A stretch of DNA of 40,097 bases, taken from Deltaproteobacteria bacterium (GTDB taxonomy: Bacteria; Myxococcota_A; UBA9160; UBA6930). The position numbers and the translations under genes were made by a program. The stretch covers positions 1-40,097 of the forward strand of contig JAFDCZ010000001.1 of assembly GCA_019312665.1 (NCBI GenBank). Direction: 5' to 3'. The notes beneath the pieces were generated by a model. The model did no database searches. It saw only the letters and a program-made list of their open reading frames with translations, and was not told where the DNA came from. Shown piece by piece: positions 23,627 through 32,655 of this stretch (within the stretch, counting starts at the first letter, position 1; the number at the start of each line of letters is the position of its first letter).

Positions 23627-25977
23627 GCCGCAGCCTTCTCGACACGACACAGGGTGTATTTGTGATGGGGGCAGCCCGTGATCGGATCCCGATCGGCTGC
23701 ATCCGAGATCTCGTTCAAGTTGGCGCCATGAACCTCGAGCCCTCCACCGGGCCCACTGGGGTACACCATGCCGAAGCCGTTCGGGACCCACACATGGCCC
23801 GCCTGGAGCCGGTCGTCCACGGCCGCCGGCAGCTCGACGGCGCCCCGCTTCGTCGCGAGCCGCACCCGTTCGCCCTCCTCGATGCCGAGCCTCTCCGCGT
23901 CTTCGGGCGCCAGGTGCAAGGAGCAATGAGGGCCGCGGCCCTTTCGCCATTTCGGATCGCGCTGGATCGTATTGGCTGTCCACTGGGTGCGCAGGCCACT
24001 GGCCAGGACCATGGGATACTCCGGATCCGTCCGTAGCGGTGTGGCGATCGCGCGCGCGATCTCGGGCAGCATGTCTTCCGGCGCGAGCCGGATCTTCTTG
24101 TCTTCCCAGCCGACGTGCGCATCGAACATCTCGTTCACCGGAACGGGACGGGCGATCTCCACGCCTTCCGGATGCTCGAGCACCCTGCGGTAGATCTCCA
24201 TTGCCAGCTCGAAGGGGCCGGCATCCTTCCAGGCGTCCCCGAAGCTGCGCAGCACGGAATCCCTTCGGCCGAAAGCGTTCTGCAATGCCGTCACCCAGAC
24301 CGCGATCAAGGAAGGCGCCGGCAGCTCTGCGCCGAGGCTCCGATAGCCCCAGAAGAGGATCTCGGTCCGGTTCGTCGCCAGCTCCTGCACCTTCCCGAAG
24401 ATGGCCGCGGCACCCTCGGGCGTGGTGCCCGCCGGGGCCAACGCGCGAAGCTCTGCCGGAACTTCGCCAACCAGGCGCATGGCCTCCGCCAGCCGCACAT
24501 AGATCTCCGGCTCCGGAAGCGCTTCCTCGGGCCCCGGGATGATCGGCGGGCGCAGCTGGACGAAGACCGAGGACGGCGTGCGCGGGAAGCCGCAAACCTC
24601 CCACTTCTCGTAACCACACGGGGTCGGCAGGACGTAGTCCGCCAGCATGGCGGTCTCTGTCATGGCGGGATCGATCACCACCAGGAGATCGAGCTGCTTG
24701 CGCGCTTCTCGGAACGCATTCGCGTCCGAATAGGAAAGGATCGGATTGGCCCCCTCGACGATCAGCCCGCGAATACGCTCGGGGTGATCGACCGTGATCT
24801 CCTCTGAGAGCAGCGTCGGCGAGTACATCGGAAAACCGCCGACCGCCGCGATGCCCCGTATCCCCGCCTCGCGTGTCGCCGGAAGCGGCTCCCAGCGTTT
24901 CGGGCTCCATTCGGGCGGCGCCTGGGTTTCGACGAAGAGGTTCCCGCCGGGTTGGATCGCGTTCCCGGTGAGGCAGGAGATCACCCGGATCAGATAGGAG
25001 ATCAGCGTCGAGTACGGCAGCTGCTCGACCGCCAGATCGAACATGATGGCTGCCGACTCTGCGCCAGCCAGCTCTTGAGCCACGCCGTGCAGCTCATCCT
25101 CGGTAATCCCACATCGGTCGGCCATTTCGCCGACGTCGACTTCGGCCAAGCTCTTCTGCAGGACATCGAAATCCCGGGTATGGGCCTGGATGAACGCCGC
25201 GTCGGCCAGCCCTTCGCTGGTCGTCAACGTCGCGGCGATTCCGAGCAGGAGGAAGGCGTCGCTTCCCGGCTTGGTCTGGAGGTGGCGATCCGCCTGGCGC
25301 GTGGTCTCGGTCTTCCTGGGGTCCACCACGACCAGGCGCTGATCCGGGTTCTCGGAAAAACGCTTGAAGGTGTCGTTGGCATTGTGGCCACGATTCGAAA
25401 CTCGCGGGTTCGTTCCCAGCGCGAGCAACAGCTTCGTATTCGTGACGTCCGGATGGAACCAATTCTGCGGCGGCGCATCGAACATCCACTGGTCGACCAG
25501 GAAATGCTGCGTCTTCTCCTGAGCCAATGCGTTGAACCACCAGGGCGACCCCAGCGCGCTCAGGAAGGAGAGCGCGTAGCTGCCATCCATGTGATTGGCC
25601 TGCCCACCGACACCCGCCAGAGCAATGGCCCGCGGTGAGTGCTCTTCGCGAATGACGGAAAGCTTCTCGCCGATCTCGCGGATCGCCGTTTCCCAATCGA
25701 TGCGCTCGAAGGAACCGTCGGAACGGCGCCGCAGCGGATGCTGGGTGCGCTGCTCGTGGTGCGCGTAACGCGCAACGCTGAAGCCCTTGTTGCAGATGTA
25801 GCCCTTGGAGATCGGGTTCGTCTCATCGGCCCGAACCTTCGTGATCTTGCCTCCCTTCACATCGATCTGGATCCCGCAGTTGTGGCTGCACAAGACGCAG
25901 ACCGTGGAAAGGCCCTCCGCATCGAGCGGAAGCGGCGTCTTCGAGACAGAAGGGTCGACCTGGGCAACGTCGTTCAT
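23623..25977 (-). CDS. Molybdopterin oxidoreductase (formate dehydrogenase/DMSO reductase family)
   Basis: A 784-residue enzyme without a signal peptide, so cytoplasmic. The N-terminal [4Fe-4S] site is C27, C30, C34 and C62 (CVLCSHNC, then GYICNKG). Molybdopterin-binding segments include LLALGTNPRVSNRGHNANDT and LIVEGANPILSYSD, with DYVLPTP further on. The C-terminal molybdopterin-dinucleotide-binding domain begins near YPMVLASGLRTQWTANTIQR. The cluster is of the type in formate dehydrogenase, Nap and acetylene hydratase rather than the His-containing NarG/Ebd type at 32.7-40 kb. The molybdenum ligand and substrate cannot be assigned. The ATG at 25977 follows AGGAG. It is coupled to the LLM gene and divergent from an HxlR regulator. 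Confidence 0.85.
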   Translation of the reverse strand: MNDVAQVDPSVSKTPLPLDAEGLSTVCVLCSHNCGIQIDVKGGKITKVRADETNPISKGYICNKGFSVARYAHHEQRTQHPLRRRSDGSFERIDWETAIREIGEKLSVIREEHSPRAIALAGVGGQANHMDGSYALSFLSALGSPWWFNALAQEKTQHFLVDQWMFDAPPQNWFHPDVTNTKLLLALGTNPRVSNRGHNANDTFKRFSENPDQRLVVVDPRKTETTRQADRHLQTKPGSDAFLLLGIAATLTTSEGLADAAFIQAHTRDFDVLQKSLAEVDVGEMADRCGITEDELHGVAQELAGAESAAIMFDLAVEQLPYSTLISYLIRVISCLTGNAIQPGGNLFVETQAPPEWSPKRWEPLPATREAGIRGIAAVGGFPMYSPTLLSEEITVDHPERIRGLIVEGANPILSYSDANAFREARKQLDLLVVIDPAMTETAMLADYVLPTPCGYEKWEVCGFPRTPSSVFVQLRPPIIPGPEEALPEPEIYVRLAEAMRLVGEVPAELRALAPAGTTPEGAAAIFGKVQELATNRTEILFWGYRSLGAELPAPSLIAVWVTALQNAFGRRDSVLRSFGDAWKDAGPFELAMEIYRRVLEHPEGVEIARPVPVNEMFDAHVGWEDKKIRLAPEDMLPEIARAIATPLRTDPEYPMVLASGLRTQWTANTIQRDPKWRKGRGPHCSLHLAPEDAERLGIEEGERVRLATKRGAVELPAAVDDRLQAGHVWVPNGFGMVYPSGPGGGLEVHGANLNEISDAADRDPITGCPHHKYTLCRVEKAAA

Positions 25978-26016
25978 GGGGTCTCCTGGGCGGTCTTGAG
26001 TGAGTTGCAAAATGAA

Positions 26017-26028
26017 ACCATATATGGT
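26017..26028. promoter_or_regulatory. Palindrome in the HxlR/molybdopterin oxidoreductase divergent promoter
   Basis: ACCATATATGGT is a perfect 12-base palindrome in an unusually AT-rich stretch of the 65-base gap between the divergent genes. It lies 14 bases before the HxlR start and 39 bases before the oxidoreductase start, a suitable place for an HxlR operator controlling both. Confidence 0.45.
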
Positions 26029-26042
26029 CTCCTTCCACAACC

Positions 26043-26519
26043 ATGAAATGGGACGAAATCGGCAGCCAGACTTGCTCCATCGCCCGGGCCCTTGGCGAGA
26101 TGGGGGACCGTTGGAGCCTGCTCATCCTGCGGGAGTGCTTCCTACGAACCCGCCGCTTCAGCGATTTCGCGGAGCGCACCGGCGCCTCGCGCAATCTGGT
26201 GGCCGATCGTCTGGAAAAGCTGGTGGCGGCGGGAATCCTGGAACGCCACCGCTACCAGGAACGCCCGCCCCGCGACGAATACCGGCTCACGGAAAAAGGC
26301 CTGGACCTCTACCCGGTCATGATGGCGCTCGTTCGGTGGGGCGACCGCTGGCACGACGATGGCAGGGGAAAGCCCATCGAACATATTCACCGGGGTTGCG
26401 GACACATCATGCATGCCGAGCCGAGCTGCTCCGAGTGTGGCGAGCGCCTCGACCCACGTGATGTCGAGGTTCGGCTGGGGCCGGCGCTGCGAGACGCCTC
26501 GGCACCCCGCATCGAGTAG
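26043..26519 (+). CDS. HxlR-family winged-helix transcriptional regulator
   Basis: A 158-residue regulator. The HxlR domain occupies residues 10-105: CSIARALGEMGDRWSLLILR, then FSDFAERTGASRNLVADRLEKL as the recognition region and YRLTEKGLDLYPVMMAL as the wing and dimer helix. C11 in the N-terminal segment is at the position often used for redox or electrophile sensing in this family. The C-terminal tail has CGH and CSECGERL, a small cysteine-rich element that might bind zinc. It is divergent from the molybdopterin oxidoreductase-LLM operon across a palindrome and is its probable regulator. Confidence 0.87.
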   Translation: MKWDEIGSQTCSIARALGEMGDRWSLLILRECFLRTRRFSDFAERTGASRNLVADRLEKLVAAGILERHRYQERPPRDEYRLTEKGLDLYPVMMALVRWGDRWHDDGRGKPIEHIHRGCGHIMHAEPSCSECGERLDPRDVEVRLGPALRDASAPRIE

Positions 26520-26575
26520 CCGCAACCCCGAGGAAGGCTGGCGGGCCACGACGGCTTGGCGGGGTATTGTCTTTG

Positions 26576-28675
26576 ATGATGCGCGCCCTCCTGCTCGGCT
26601 TCGTCTTCCTCGTCGCCGGTCCCACCCAGGGCGCCTCGCGAGCGGACCCCATCGTGGCCAGCTCCCACCTGCGGGGCGGAGGCACGGCCGGAAACGTCTT
26701 CTTCCTGCCGAGTGCGCACGGTACGGTTGCGGTCGGCGCAGCCCATTCCTTCGACCGCACGCAGCTGGCCGAATCCGTCGAGGTCTCCTTCCGAGCCACT
26801 CCCGAGGGGGTGACCCTCGGACGATCTCGTCGCTACTTCGCAGCGCCAGGGCGCGCCTATCATGCGCCGGGCGCGACGCTTCGTGACGACTATCTGGTCT
26901 TCACACTCGACGCGCCGCCGGTCGGCGTGCGCGTGCTCGACCCGACCGTCGAACTGCCTGCCCGCGGCGACCGGGTTCGCATCATCGGCCTCGGGGAATC
27001 CGGAACCCTTCCGGGTACGGTCGTCCACAGCGACCCGGAGCGGATCGAGATCGATCTCGAGGGCCTGCCCGACCTGCGGGGCTGGGGTGGCGCGCCGGTG
27101 CTCGAAGCCAACACGGGCCAGGTCATCGGACTGCTTCAAGCGGCCTGGCCGGCCGGGGGCGGCTGGCGCGTCGGCGTGGGACCGATCCTCGGCGTTCAAG
27201 AGGCCATCGCAGAACCCTTCGAACAGGGCCTTGGACGTTTGTTCTCCACCGTCGCGCCCCAGCCAAGCGCGGCCAACAGCCCCCTCGCCAGACGCCGCGC
27301 CGCCACCGGATCGGCCCACGGCGACCAGGCGCCGGAGCGAACACGGGCCGAGGTCCTGGCCGCCGCCAAGGAGCTCGAGCAGCAAGCCGCCAGAACGCCG
27401 GCTCCTCCCGCGGTGGTGATCGAGCACCCTCCGGCCGGGAGCCAGATCGGAGATTCGGGCACGGCTTTCCTCGCCGGCCATGCCACTGCCTCGGGAAGCG
27501 GCCGGCGGACCTTCGACCTGGTGATCGCGATCGATGTCTCGGGCTCGACGGCCTACCCCGCAGGCAACGACGTCGACGGAGATGGGGTCGTTGGCCGACC
27601 ACGGCCTGAACGCGGCGGGCTGAGCAGCGATCCGGGAGATTCGATTCTCGCCGCCGAAGCCGCCGCTGCGACGCGGGTGCTCGCGGGGCTCGACCCGGGC
27701 CGGACACGGGTCGGCTTGATCGTCTTCGGAGGTGACGTGTCCGCTTCCCCGTATCTGGGCCGTGGCGTCGTGCACATCGAACGTGCCGCCTTGACTCTGG
27801 AGCCACTCACCGCAGACGTCACCCGGATCGAGCGCGCGCTGGCGGAACTCGTCGTACCCGGCGTTGCGGAAGGGACGCATATGGCGGCGGGTGTCGACCA
27901 CGCCGTGCTCGAGTTGCTAGGCCTACCCGGTTCGCTCTCGCGATCGGACCCGGATAGCCAGAAGGTCGTTCTCTTCTTCACGGATGGCCAGCCCACTTTG
28001 CCGGTTCCGGATTCGGAAGGGGCGAATGTGCGCGCGGTTCTCGATGCGGCAGGCCGCGCCCGACGAACCGGCGTGCAGATCTACTCCTTCGCGATCGGCC
28101 CGGAGGCCCTCGCTGGCCCGATCTCGACGGTGGAAATGGCTGCCATCACCGACGGGCGCTTCACCCCGGTACGCGACCCGGGGCGGCTCTCCCGCTTCGT
28201 CGACACACTCCAATTTGCGCGGATCGATCAGGTGGAAGTTCGCAACGAGACCACCGGGCGCTTCGCGCATCAGGTGACACTCCACGCAGACGGATCCTGG
28301 GAAGCCCTCGTGCCTCTCACGGAGGGCGAGAATCGCATCAGCGTGCGCGTACGTACAGAGGACGGAAAAGAAGCCCGGGAGGAGCGCGTGCTCCTGCACA
28401 CCAAGGCTGCGGCGGAGCCCCCGATCCCCGCCGAGTTGGTGGCCCGGCGCGGCAACCTGCTCCGCGGTCGCCTCGAAGCCCTGGAGATGGAACGCATCGA
28501 GCGGATTCGAAAAGAACTGGTGATCGAGATCGAACGCGAGCGGGATGCCGCCGTGAGACGCTCCGCCCAGATGCGCAAGGAGCTGCGGATCGAAGTCGAA
28601 CAGGGCCCCACGAACAGGCCCGACGCTGCCGATCGGGCAACCCAGGAAGACACGCCTCGAACTCGCCCCCAGTAG
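26576..28675 (+). CDS. Secreted trypsin-fold pseudoprotease fused to a von Willebrand factor A domain
   Basis: About 699 residues with an N-terminal signal peptide (MMRALLLGFVFLVAGPTQGA). Residues 25-200 resemble a trypsin-like domain: GAAHSF keeps a histidine at residue 57, but the GDSGGP motif is GWGGAP at 169-174, so the catalytic serine is missing. A linker precedes a vWA domain from about residue 315 with the MIDAS DVSGS at 320-324, a threonine in EGTHMAAG and TDGQPT. An insertion with DVDGDGVVG could bind calcium. The C-terminus carries a charged coiled coil (near residues 620-670). Proteolysis is unlikely; a surface or periplasmic adhesion or scaffold role is inferred. The ATG at 26576 is preferred over the TTG at 26567; the ATG at 26579 is equally possible. 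Confidence 0.75.
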   Translation: MMRALLLGFVFLVAGPTQGASRADPIVASSHLRGGGTAGNVFFLPSAHGTVAVGAAHSFDRTQLAESVEVSFRATPEGVTLGRSRRYFAAPGRAYHAPGATLRDDYLVFTLDAPPVGVRVLDPTVELPARGDRVRIIGLGESGTLPGTVVHSDPERIEIDLEGLPDLRGWGGAPVLEANTGQVIGLLQAAWPAGGGWRVGVGPILGVQEAIAEPFEQGLGRLFSTVAPQPSAANSPLARRRAATGSAHGDQAPERTRAEVLAAAKELEQQAARTPAPPAVVIEHPPAGSQIGDSGTAFLAGHATASGSGRRTFDLVIAIDVSGSTAYPAGNDVDGDGVVGRPRPERGGLSSDPGDSILAAEAAAATRVLAGLDPGRTRVGLIVFGGDVSASPYLGRGVVHIERAALTLEPLTADVTRIERALAELVVPGVAEGTHMAAGVDHAVLELLGLPGSLSRSDPDSQKVVLFFTDGQPTLPVPDSEGANVRAVLDAAGRARRTGVQIYSFAIGPEALAGPISTVEMAAITDGRFTPVRDPGRLSRFVDTLQFARIDQVEVRNETTGRFAHQVTLHADGSWEALVPLTEGENRISVRVRTEDGKEAREERVLLHTKAAAEPPIPAELVARRGNLLRGRLEALEMERIERIRKELVIEIERERDAAVRRSAQMRKELRIEVEQGPTNRPDAADRATQEDTPRTRPQ

Positions 28676-28780
28676 GATTCCGCTCCCGAAAAACCTTCGA
28701 GTTCCTCGAGCGCGAGGCCCATCCGTACCTCGGCCACGCGGTCTTGCCCTAGAATACGCGCACTCACAGGAGAAGCATCG

Positions 28781-29122
28781 ATGTCGCAGCCGGTCTGGCG
28801 TGTCTTCGAAATGGAGGACGTGGTCGAGCAACTCGAGGCGAGTGGTTCGCCGTACAAGGAGTTCCTGCGCGTACCCTCCCTCTCCTGCGGCATCTACAAG
28901 CTGGCCGCCGGCGCCAAGGATCTGCAGGGCCCCCACGATGAGGACGAGGTCTACTTCGTCCTCGACGGCCGTGCCCGGCTCCGGGTCGATGGTGAGGAGC
29001 AAGAGGTCAAGCGCGGCTCGATCCTCTACGTCCGCGCCACCTCGGAGCACTCCTTCGTCGAGATCATCGAAGACATCACCCTGCTGGTGTTCTTCGCAAC
29101 CGGCGGTCCTGGAAATGGTTGA
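28781..29122 (+). CDS. Small single-domain cupin protein
   Basis: A 113-residue cupin. The first motif is GPHDEDEVYFVLDGRARL, with a histidine and two acidic residues available for metal; the second is GSILYVRATSEHSFVEI, with the second histidine. The usual HxH pair is reduced to a single histidine in motif 1, so metal binding is plausible but not certain. Small cupins may be dioxygenases, isomerases or sugar-binding proteins; no role can be assigned. The ATG follows CAGGAGAAG and the gene precedes hemN on the same strand by 87 bases. Confidence 0.8.
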   Translation: MSQPVWRVFEMEDVVEQLEASGSPYKEFLRVPSLSCGIYKLAAGAKDLQGPHDEDEVYFVLDGRARLRVDGEEQEVKRGSILYVRATSEHSFVEIIEDITLLVFFATGGPGNG

Positions 29123-29209
29123 TCTGTCTGCCCGAGAGGTCTTCGGCGTTCACCAATCAGTCGAGTGTCCCAGAGACGGGCATGCCGCTTGCGTTGGTGT
29201 CCCCTCAAG

Positions 29210-30628
29210 ATGCAGGTTGATCTGCGCACCGATCCCGCCGAGCTAGGAAACAAGATTCCGGAGCCTTCGAGGCTCCGCGAATTGATTCACCGCTATAGCG
29301 GGCCGGGGCCTCGCTACACGAGCTACCCCACGGTCCCCGAATGGAGCGCCGAGTTCGGGCCCGAGGACTACCGAAGAGCGCTGGCCGCCTGTGACGCTCG
29401 CAGCGTCTCCCTCTACGTACACGTCCCCTTCTGCGAGCGGCTCTGCTCGTTCTGCGCCTGCAATCGCATGATTACGCAGGATCACGAGATTGCCGGGCCA
29501 TTCCTTGACCGCATCGAACGGGAAGTCGCCCAGGTCGCCGACGCCCTGGGCTCCGAGCGCGCCCAGGTCCAGTTGGCCATCGGAGGCGGCAGCCCCAACT
29601 TCCTGCGCACCCATGAGCTCGACCGGCTGATCAGAATCGTCGACGCCCGATTTCCTCCCGAAGCCGATGCCGAGCGCAGCATCGAACTCGACCCCCGCCG
29701 CACCCAGGAAGAGCAGCTCGAGCTGTTGATGGCCCGCGGCTTCAACCGCGTGAGCTTCGGTGTCCAGGACCTGGACGAAAAAGTGCAGCAGGCGATCAAC
29801 CGGCACTCGCGTCCAGAACGCCTGGCAGCTCTGATGGATCGCGCGCGCAAGCTCGGTGCGAAGGGCATCAACTTCGACTTGATCTACGGGTTGCCCGAGC
29901 AGAACGTCGCGTCGTTCCAGGAAACTCTTCGCAAGGTACTCGAGCTTCGGCCTGATCGGATTGCCTTGTATGGCTATGCGCACGTCACCTGGATTTCCAA
30001 GGCCCAGCGCAGCTTCGAGAAAAAGGATCTGCCCACCCCCGACTTGCGACTGGCGATCTTCGCCGCAGCGATCGAGCGTCTATGCGGGGAAGGCTACCGC
30101 TACCTGGGCATGGATCATTTCGCACTCCCGGAAGACAGCCTCGCCATCGCTGCAGATGAGGAACGCCTGACCCGGAACTTCATGGGCTACACTGTGGCCA
30201 CGGGCGACGCCCTGCTCGCCTTCGGCCCGAGTGGAATCTCCGAGCTTGACCGGGAGTACGCCCAATCGGAGAAGGATCCGGAGGCCTGGGCCGAAAGGAT
30301 CGACCAGGGCGGGCTCCCGATCGTTCGCGGCCTGACGCTCAGCGACGACGATGTGGAACGCCGTTGGCTGATTCGGAAGCTGCTATGCGCAGGCCGCATC
30401 TCCGATGACGACTTCGCCAAGACGTTCGGTGTCGCCCTCCGCGAGCGGATACCAGGCCTGGACCGGGAACTCGGAGGCTTCGTTGCCGATGGCCTGCTCG
30501 AAGCGGACGACGGCGGATACCGCGTCACACCCGCAGGCCGCCTCTTCCTGCGGCCCCTTGCCATGACCTTCGACGCCTACCTGAAGACTTCCGAGGATGC
30601 TCCCCGGCGTTATTCGGCGACCGTCTAG
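29210..30628 (+). CDS. hemN: Oxygen-independent coproporphyrinogen III dehydrogenase
   Basis: A 472-residue radical-SAM enzyme. The cluster motif YVHVPFCERLCSFCAC provides C75, C79 and C82 (CxxxCxxC), and C84 matches the fourth conserved HemN cysteine. LAIGGGSPNFL follows as the SAM-binding GGG motif, with FGVQDLDEKVQQAINR and INFDLIYGLPEQ. The N-terminal GPGPRYTSYPTVPEW is a HemN signature that separates it from HemW-type heme chaperones. It decarboxylates coproporphyrinogen III without oxygen during haem synthesis, implying anaerobic or microaerobic growth. The ATG at 29210 is chosen at the start of similarity. No FNR-type site was seen upstream. Confidence 0.93.
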   Translation: MQVDLRTDPAELGNKIPEPSRLRELIHRYSGPGPRYTSYPTVPEWSAEFGPEDYRRALAACDARSVSLYVHVPFCERLCSFCACNRMITQDHEIAGPFLDRIEREVAQVADALGSERAQVQLAIGGGSPNFLRTHELDRLIRIVDARFPPEADAERSIELDPRRTQEEQLELLMARGFNRVSFGVQDLDEKVQQAINRHSRPERLAALMDRARKLGAKGINFDLIYGLPEQNVASFQETLRKVLELRPDRIALYGYAHVTWISKAQRSFEKKDLPTPDLRLAIFAAAIERLCGEGYRYLGMDHFALPEDSLAIAADEERLTRNFMGYTVATGDALLAFGPSGISELDREYAQSEKDPEAWAERIDQGGLPIVRGLTLSDDDVERRWLIRKLLCAGRISDDDFAKTFGVALRERIPGLDRELGGFVADGLLEADDGGYRVTPAGRLFLRPLAMTFDAYLKTSEDAPRRYSATV

Positions 30629-30633
30629 ACTGG

Positions 30634-31065
30634 ACTTCCCAGACCTTTCCGGCACAGGAAATACCAGGAGTTGACCGCTGCCTTCATGGCCGACTCGGCA
30701 CGACTCTCCTTTGGCAGCTCGGCGATCATCAAATCGGCGAGTTGTTGCAGCACCTCGCGAATCACCCCAATCTTCCGCGCCTGATCCAGATGCAGGCCCT
30801 CGCCGGTGGTGCTCAGTTGAAGAAACTCCGGGACTCGCTCTATCGCCCCCTCTTCCGCAAGGCCGTGAAGTTGATGCCTACGGGCAGCGACGCGGGCGGC
30901 TGGACTCCCGCGCAGCTTCGTCTCTTGATGATCGACATCAACAACATGCTCATTGGTTACTTCACCATGGCATCCATTCACGGGGAAGTGCTCGGTCGGG
31001 ACCCCCTGTCGCATGCCGCCATTCGAGAGCAGACAGATTTCCTCATCGCCGTGACCCGCAGGCGC
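30634..31065 (+). pseudogene. Remnant of a TetR-family regulator
   Basis: Immediately after hemN one frame reads RKYQELTAAFMADSARLSFG, resembling the region just after a TetR helix-turn-helix. From about 30720 another frame continues with LLQHLANHPNLPRLIQMQAL and LLMIDINNMLIGYFTMASIH, typical of a TetR C-terminal ligand domain. The DNA-binding part is absent and at least one frameshift is present, so this is a decayed gene. Coordinates are approximate. Confidence 0.45.
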
Positions 31066-31074
31066 GGGCCACCG

Positions 31075-31431
31075 CTCCGAGGGTTTCGACGCCTGTCGTT
31101 TCGAGCAGCCCATCGCACTTCAAGGCGAACTCATGGCTGGGGGCCACGGACCTTGAACATGGAATGGACCGTCGTGATCGGTAACCGCGCCGATGTGCGC
31201 TTCATGTGTACGGACGTTCGGATCCCGGGCATCGATCCCATCAAGGTCGGACATCTCACTACCAAAGGTACCGAGAACCTGAGCGACCTCGAGTACGACG
31301 ATGATGCTCCCCTCTCGCCGTTTGCCCGACGGCCCATCTATCGGCGCGCCTTGATTCGCTTGCATCCAGAGGATGGCAGCGAGCCCTTCATCGGATGGCT
31401 TGAGTCGCACCGTGCGGCCGAGTCCGCCTAG
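31075..31431 (+). pseudogene. Remnant resembling a CrtC/AttH-like lipocalin-fold protein
   Basis: The sequence THGWGPRTLNMEWTVVIGN resembles the conserved HSWGPR segment of CrtC/AttH-type (DUF7064/7065-like) lipid-associated proteins. Just upstream, GFDACRFEQPIALQGEL in a different frame is plausibly the preceding part of the same protein. The N-terminal portion is missing and the frame is shifted near 31110-31130. The stop is at 31429-31431. Such proteins often neighbour APH-like phosphotransferases, as here. Confidence 0.35.
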
Positions 31432-31506
31432 CAGAGGGCTGTGGCCACCGCGCACAGCCTGCCCAGCGAGGGTCAACCAGAACGAATGGGAAGGAAGCCC
31501 CTAGCA

Positions 31507-32595
31507 ATGGCCGAACAACCTCAACGCGATCTCGAACTGACCGCCACGCAGCTCGCCCAGTGGCTTCAGAAACGCCTATCCGACGCCCGCAATCTGGAAG
31601 TCATCGGCCTCAGCAAACCTGCGGCAACAGGATTCTCGAACGACACGCTTCTTTTCGATCTGCTTTGGGACGAAGCAGGCGAGGCAAGAAGGAAGGGATA
31701 CGTGGTTCGCATCGAACCCACGGGTCCGGGCGTCTTTCCCGAATACGATCTGTCCCTGCAGTACGACATCATGGACATCCTGGGCAAGAAGACCACGATC
31801 CCGGTACCGGCAATGCTGGACATCGAAGACGACGCGAGCGTACTGGGCGCGCCCTTCTATGTAATGGAAAAGGTCGAGGGCCAGATCCCTCCCGACAATC
31901 CGCCGTATCACATGGAAGGTTGGCTGAAAGAGGCCCCGGAGGCCGAACAGCAGAAGGTGTGGTGGAGCTGCCTGGACACCATGGTGGACATCCACAAGCT
32001 CGATTGGAAAGCCCTGGGAATGGGATTCCTGAAGTGCAGCTCACCCGGAGAGACCCACCTTGCCAAGCAGCTCAACTCGCTCGAGAGCTACTACGAATGG
32101 GCCGCGCGCGGAGTTCCCAACCCCACGATCGAGCCCGCCCTGCGCTGGCTCGTGGAGAACAAGCCCAGAGAGCCCGTGACACCGAGCATCCTATGGGGTG
32201 ACTCCCGCATCGGGAACATGATCTTTCGCCAGGGTGAATGCGCCGCGGTGCTGGACTGGGAAATGGCCGTGCTGGGTGACCCCGCGCAGGACCTCGCCTG
32301 GTGGCTCTTCCTCGATCGCCATCACAGCGAGGGCGTCGAAACGCCGCGCATCCCGGGGCTGCCATCACACGAAGCGACGGTAGCTCGCTACGAGGAGAAG
32401 ATGGGACGTAGCGTCGAGAATCTCGCCTACTACGAGATCTTCGCCGCGACCCACTTCAGCACGATGATGATGCGGATCGCCCAACAGCTTGTTCACTCCG
32501 GGCTCATGCCGGAGGCGAATGGCCTGGCGTTCGAGCGCAACAACATCGTGACCCGCCTGTTGGCCAAGTCGATGGGACTTCCGGCCCCCGAATAG
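31507..32595 (+). CDS. APH/ACAD10-like phosphotransferase family protein
   Basis: A 362-residue protein of the aminoglycoside-phosphotransferase fold. The N-lobe has GFSNDTLLFDLLW as a glycine-rich-loop equivalent. The catalytic-loop segment is SILWGDSRIGNMIF, in which the usual HGD is WGD with the aspartate kept. The metal-binding segment is VLDWEMAVLGDPAQDLAWW. These features match the APH subfamily related to the kinase-like domain of ACAD10/11, often found with acyl-CoA or terpenoid degradation genes, where it may phosphorylate hydroxyacyl-CoA. Antibiotic resistance is unlikely. The ATG at 31507 is preferred over the one at 31486 because similarity starts there; the upstream GGAAGG is rather distant. 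Confidence 0.82.
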   Translation: MAEQPQRDLELTATQLAQWLQKRLSDARNLEVIGLSKPAATGFSNDTLLFDLLWDEAGEARRKGYVVRIEPTGPGVFPEYDLSLQYDIMDILGKKTTIPVPAMLDIEDDASVLGAPFYVMEKVEGQIPPDNPPYHMEGWLKEAPEAEQQKVWWSCLDTMVDIHKLDWKALGMGFLKCSSPGETHLAKQLNSLESYYEWAARGVPNPTIEPALRWLVENKPREPVTPSILWGDSRIGNMIFRQGECAAVLDWEMAVLGDPAQDLAWWLFLDRHHSEGVETPRIPGLPSHEATVARYEEKMGRSVENLAYYEIFAATHFSTMMMRIAQQLVHSGLMPEANGLAFERNNIVTRLLAKSMGLPAPE

Positions 32596-32655
32596 GGCCT
32601 CGCAGCCCGTCGGCGTAGAGAGCCGAGATCGATCACACCGGATGAGGATGATGTC

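Noticed and set aside
23627..24910. Upstream extension of the LLM frame to 776 codons
   Set aside because: It overlaps the molybdopterin oxidoreductase in another frame; the GTG at 23626 overlaps that gene's stop and begins the domain.
31507..32595. Aminoglycoside resistance gene
   Set aside because: The WGD variant of the catalytic loop and the overall pattern fit the ACAD10-like phosphotransferase group, not resistance kinases.
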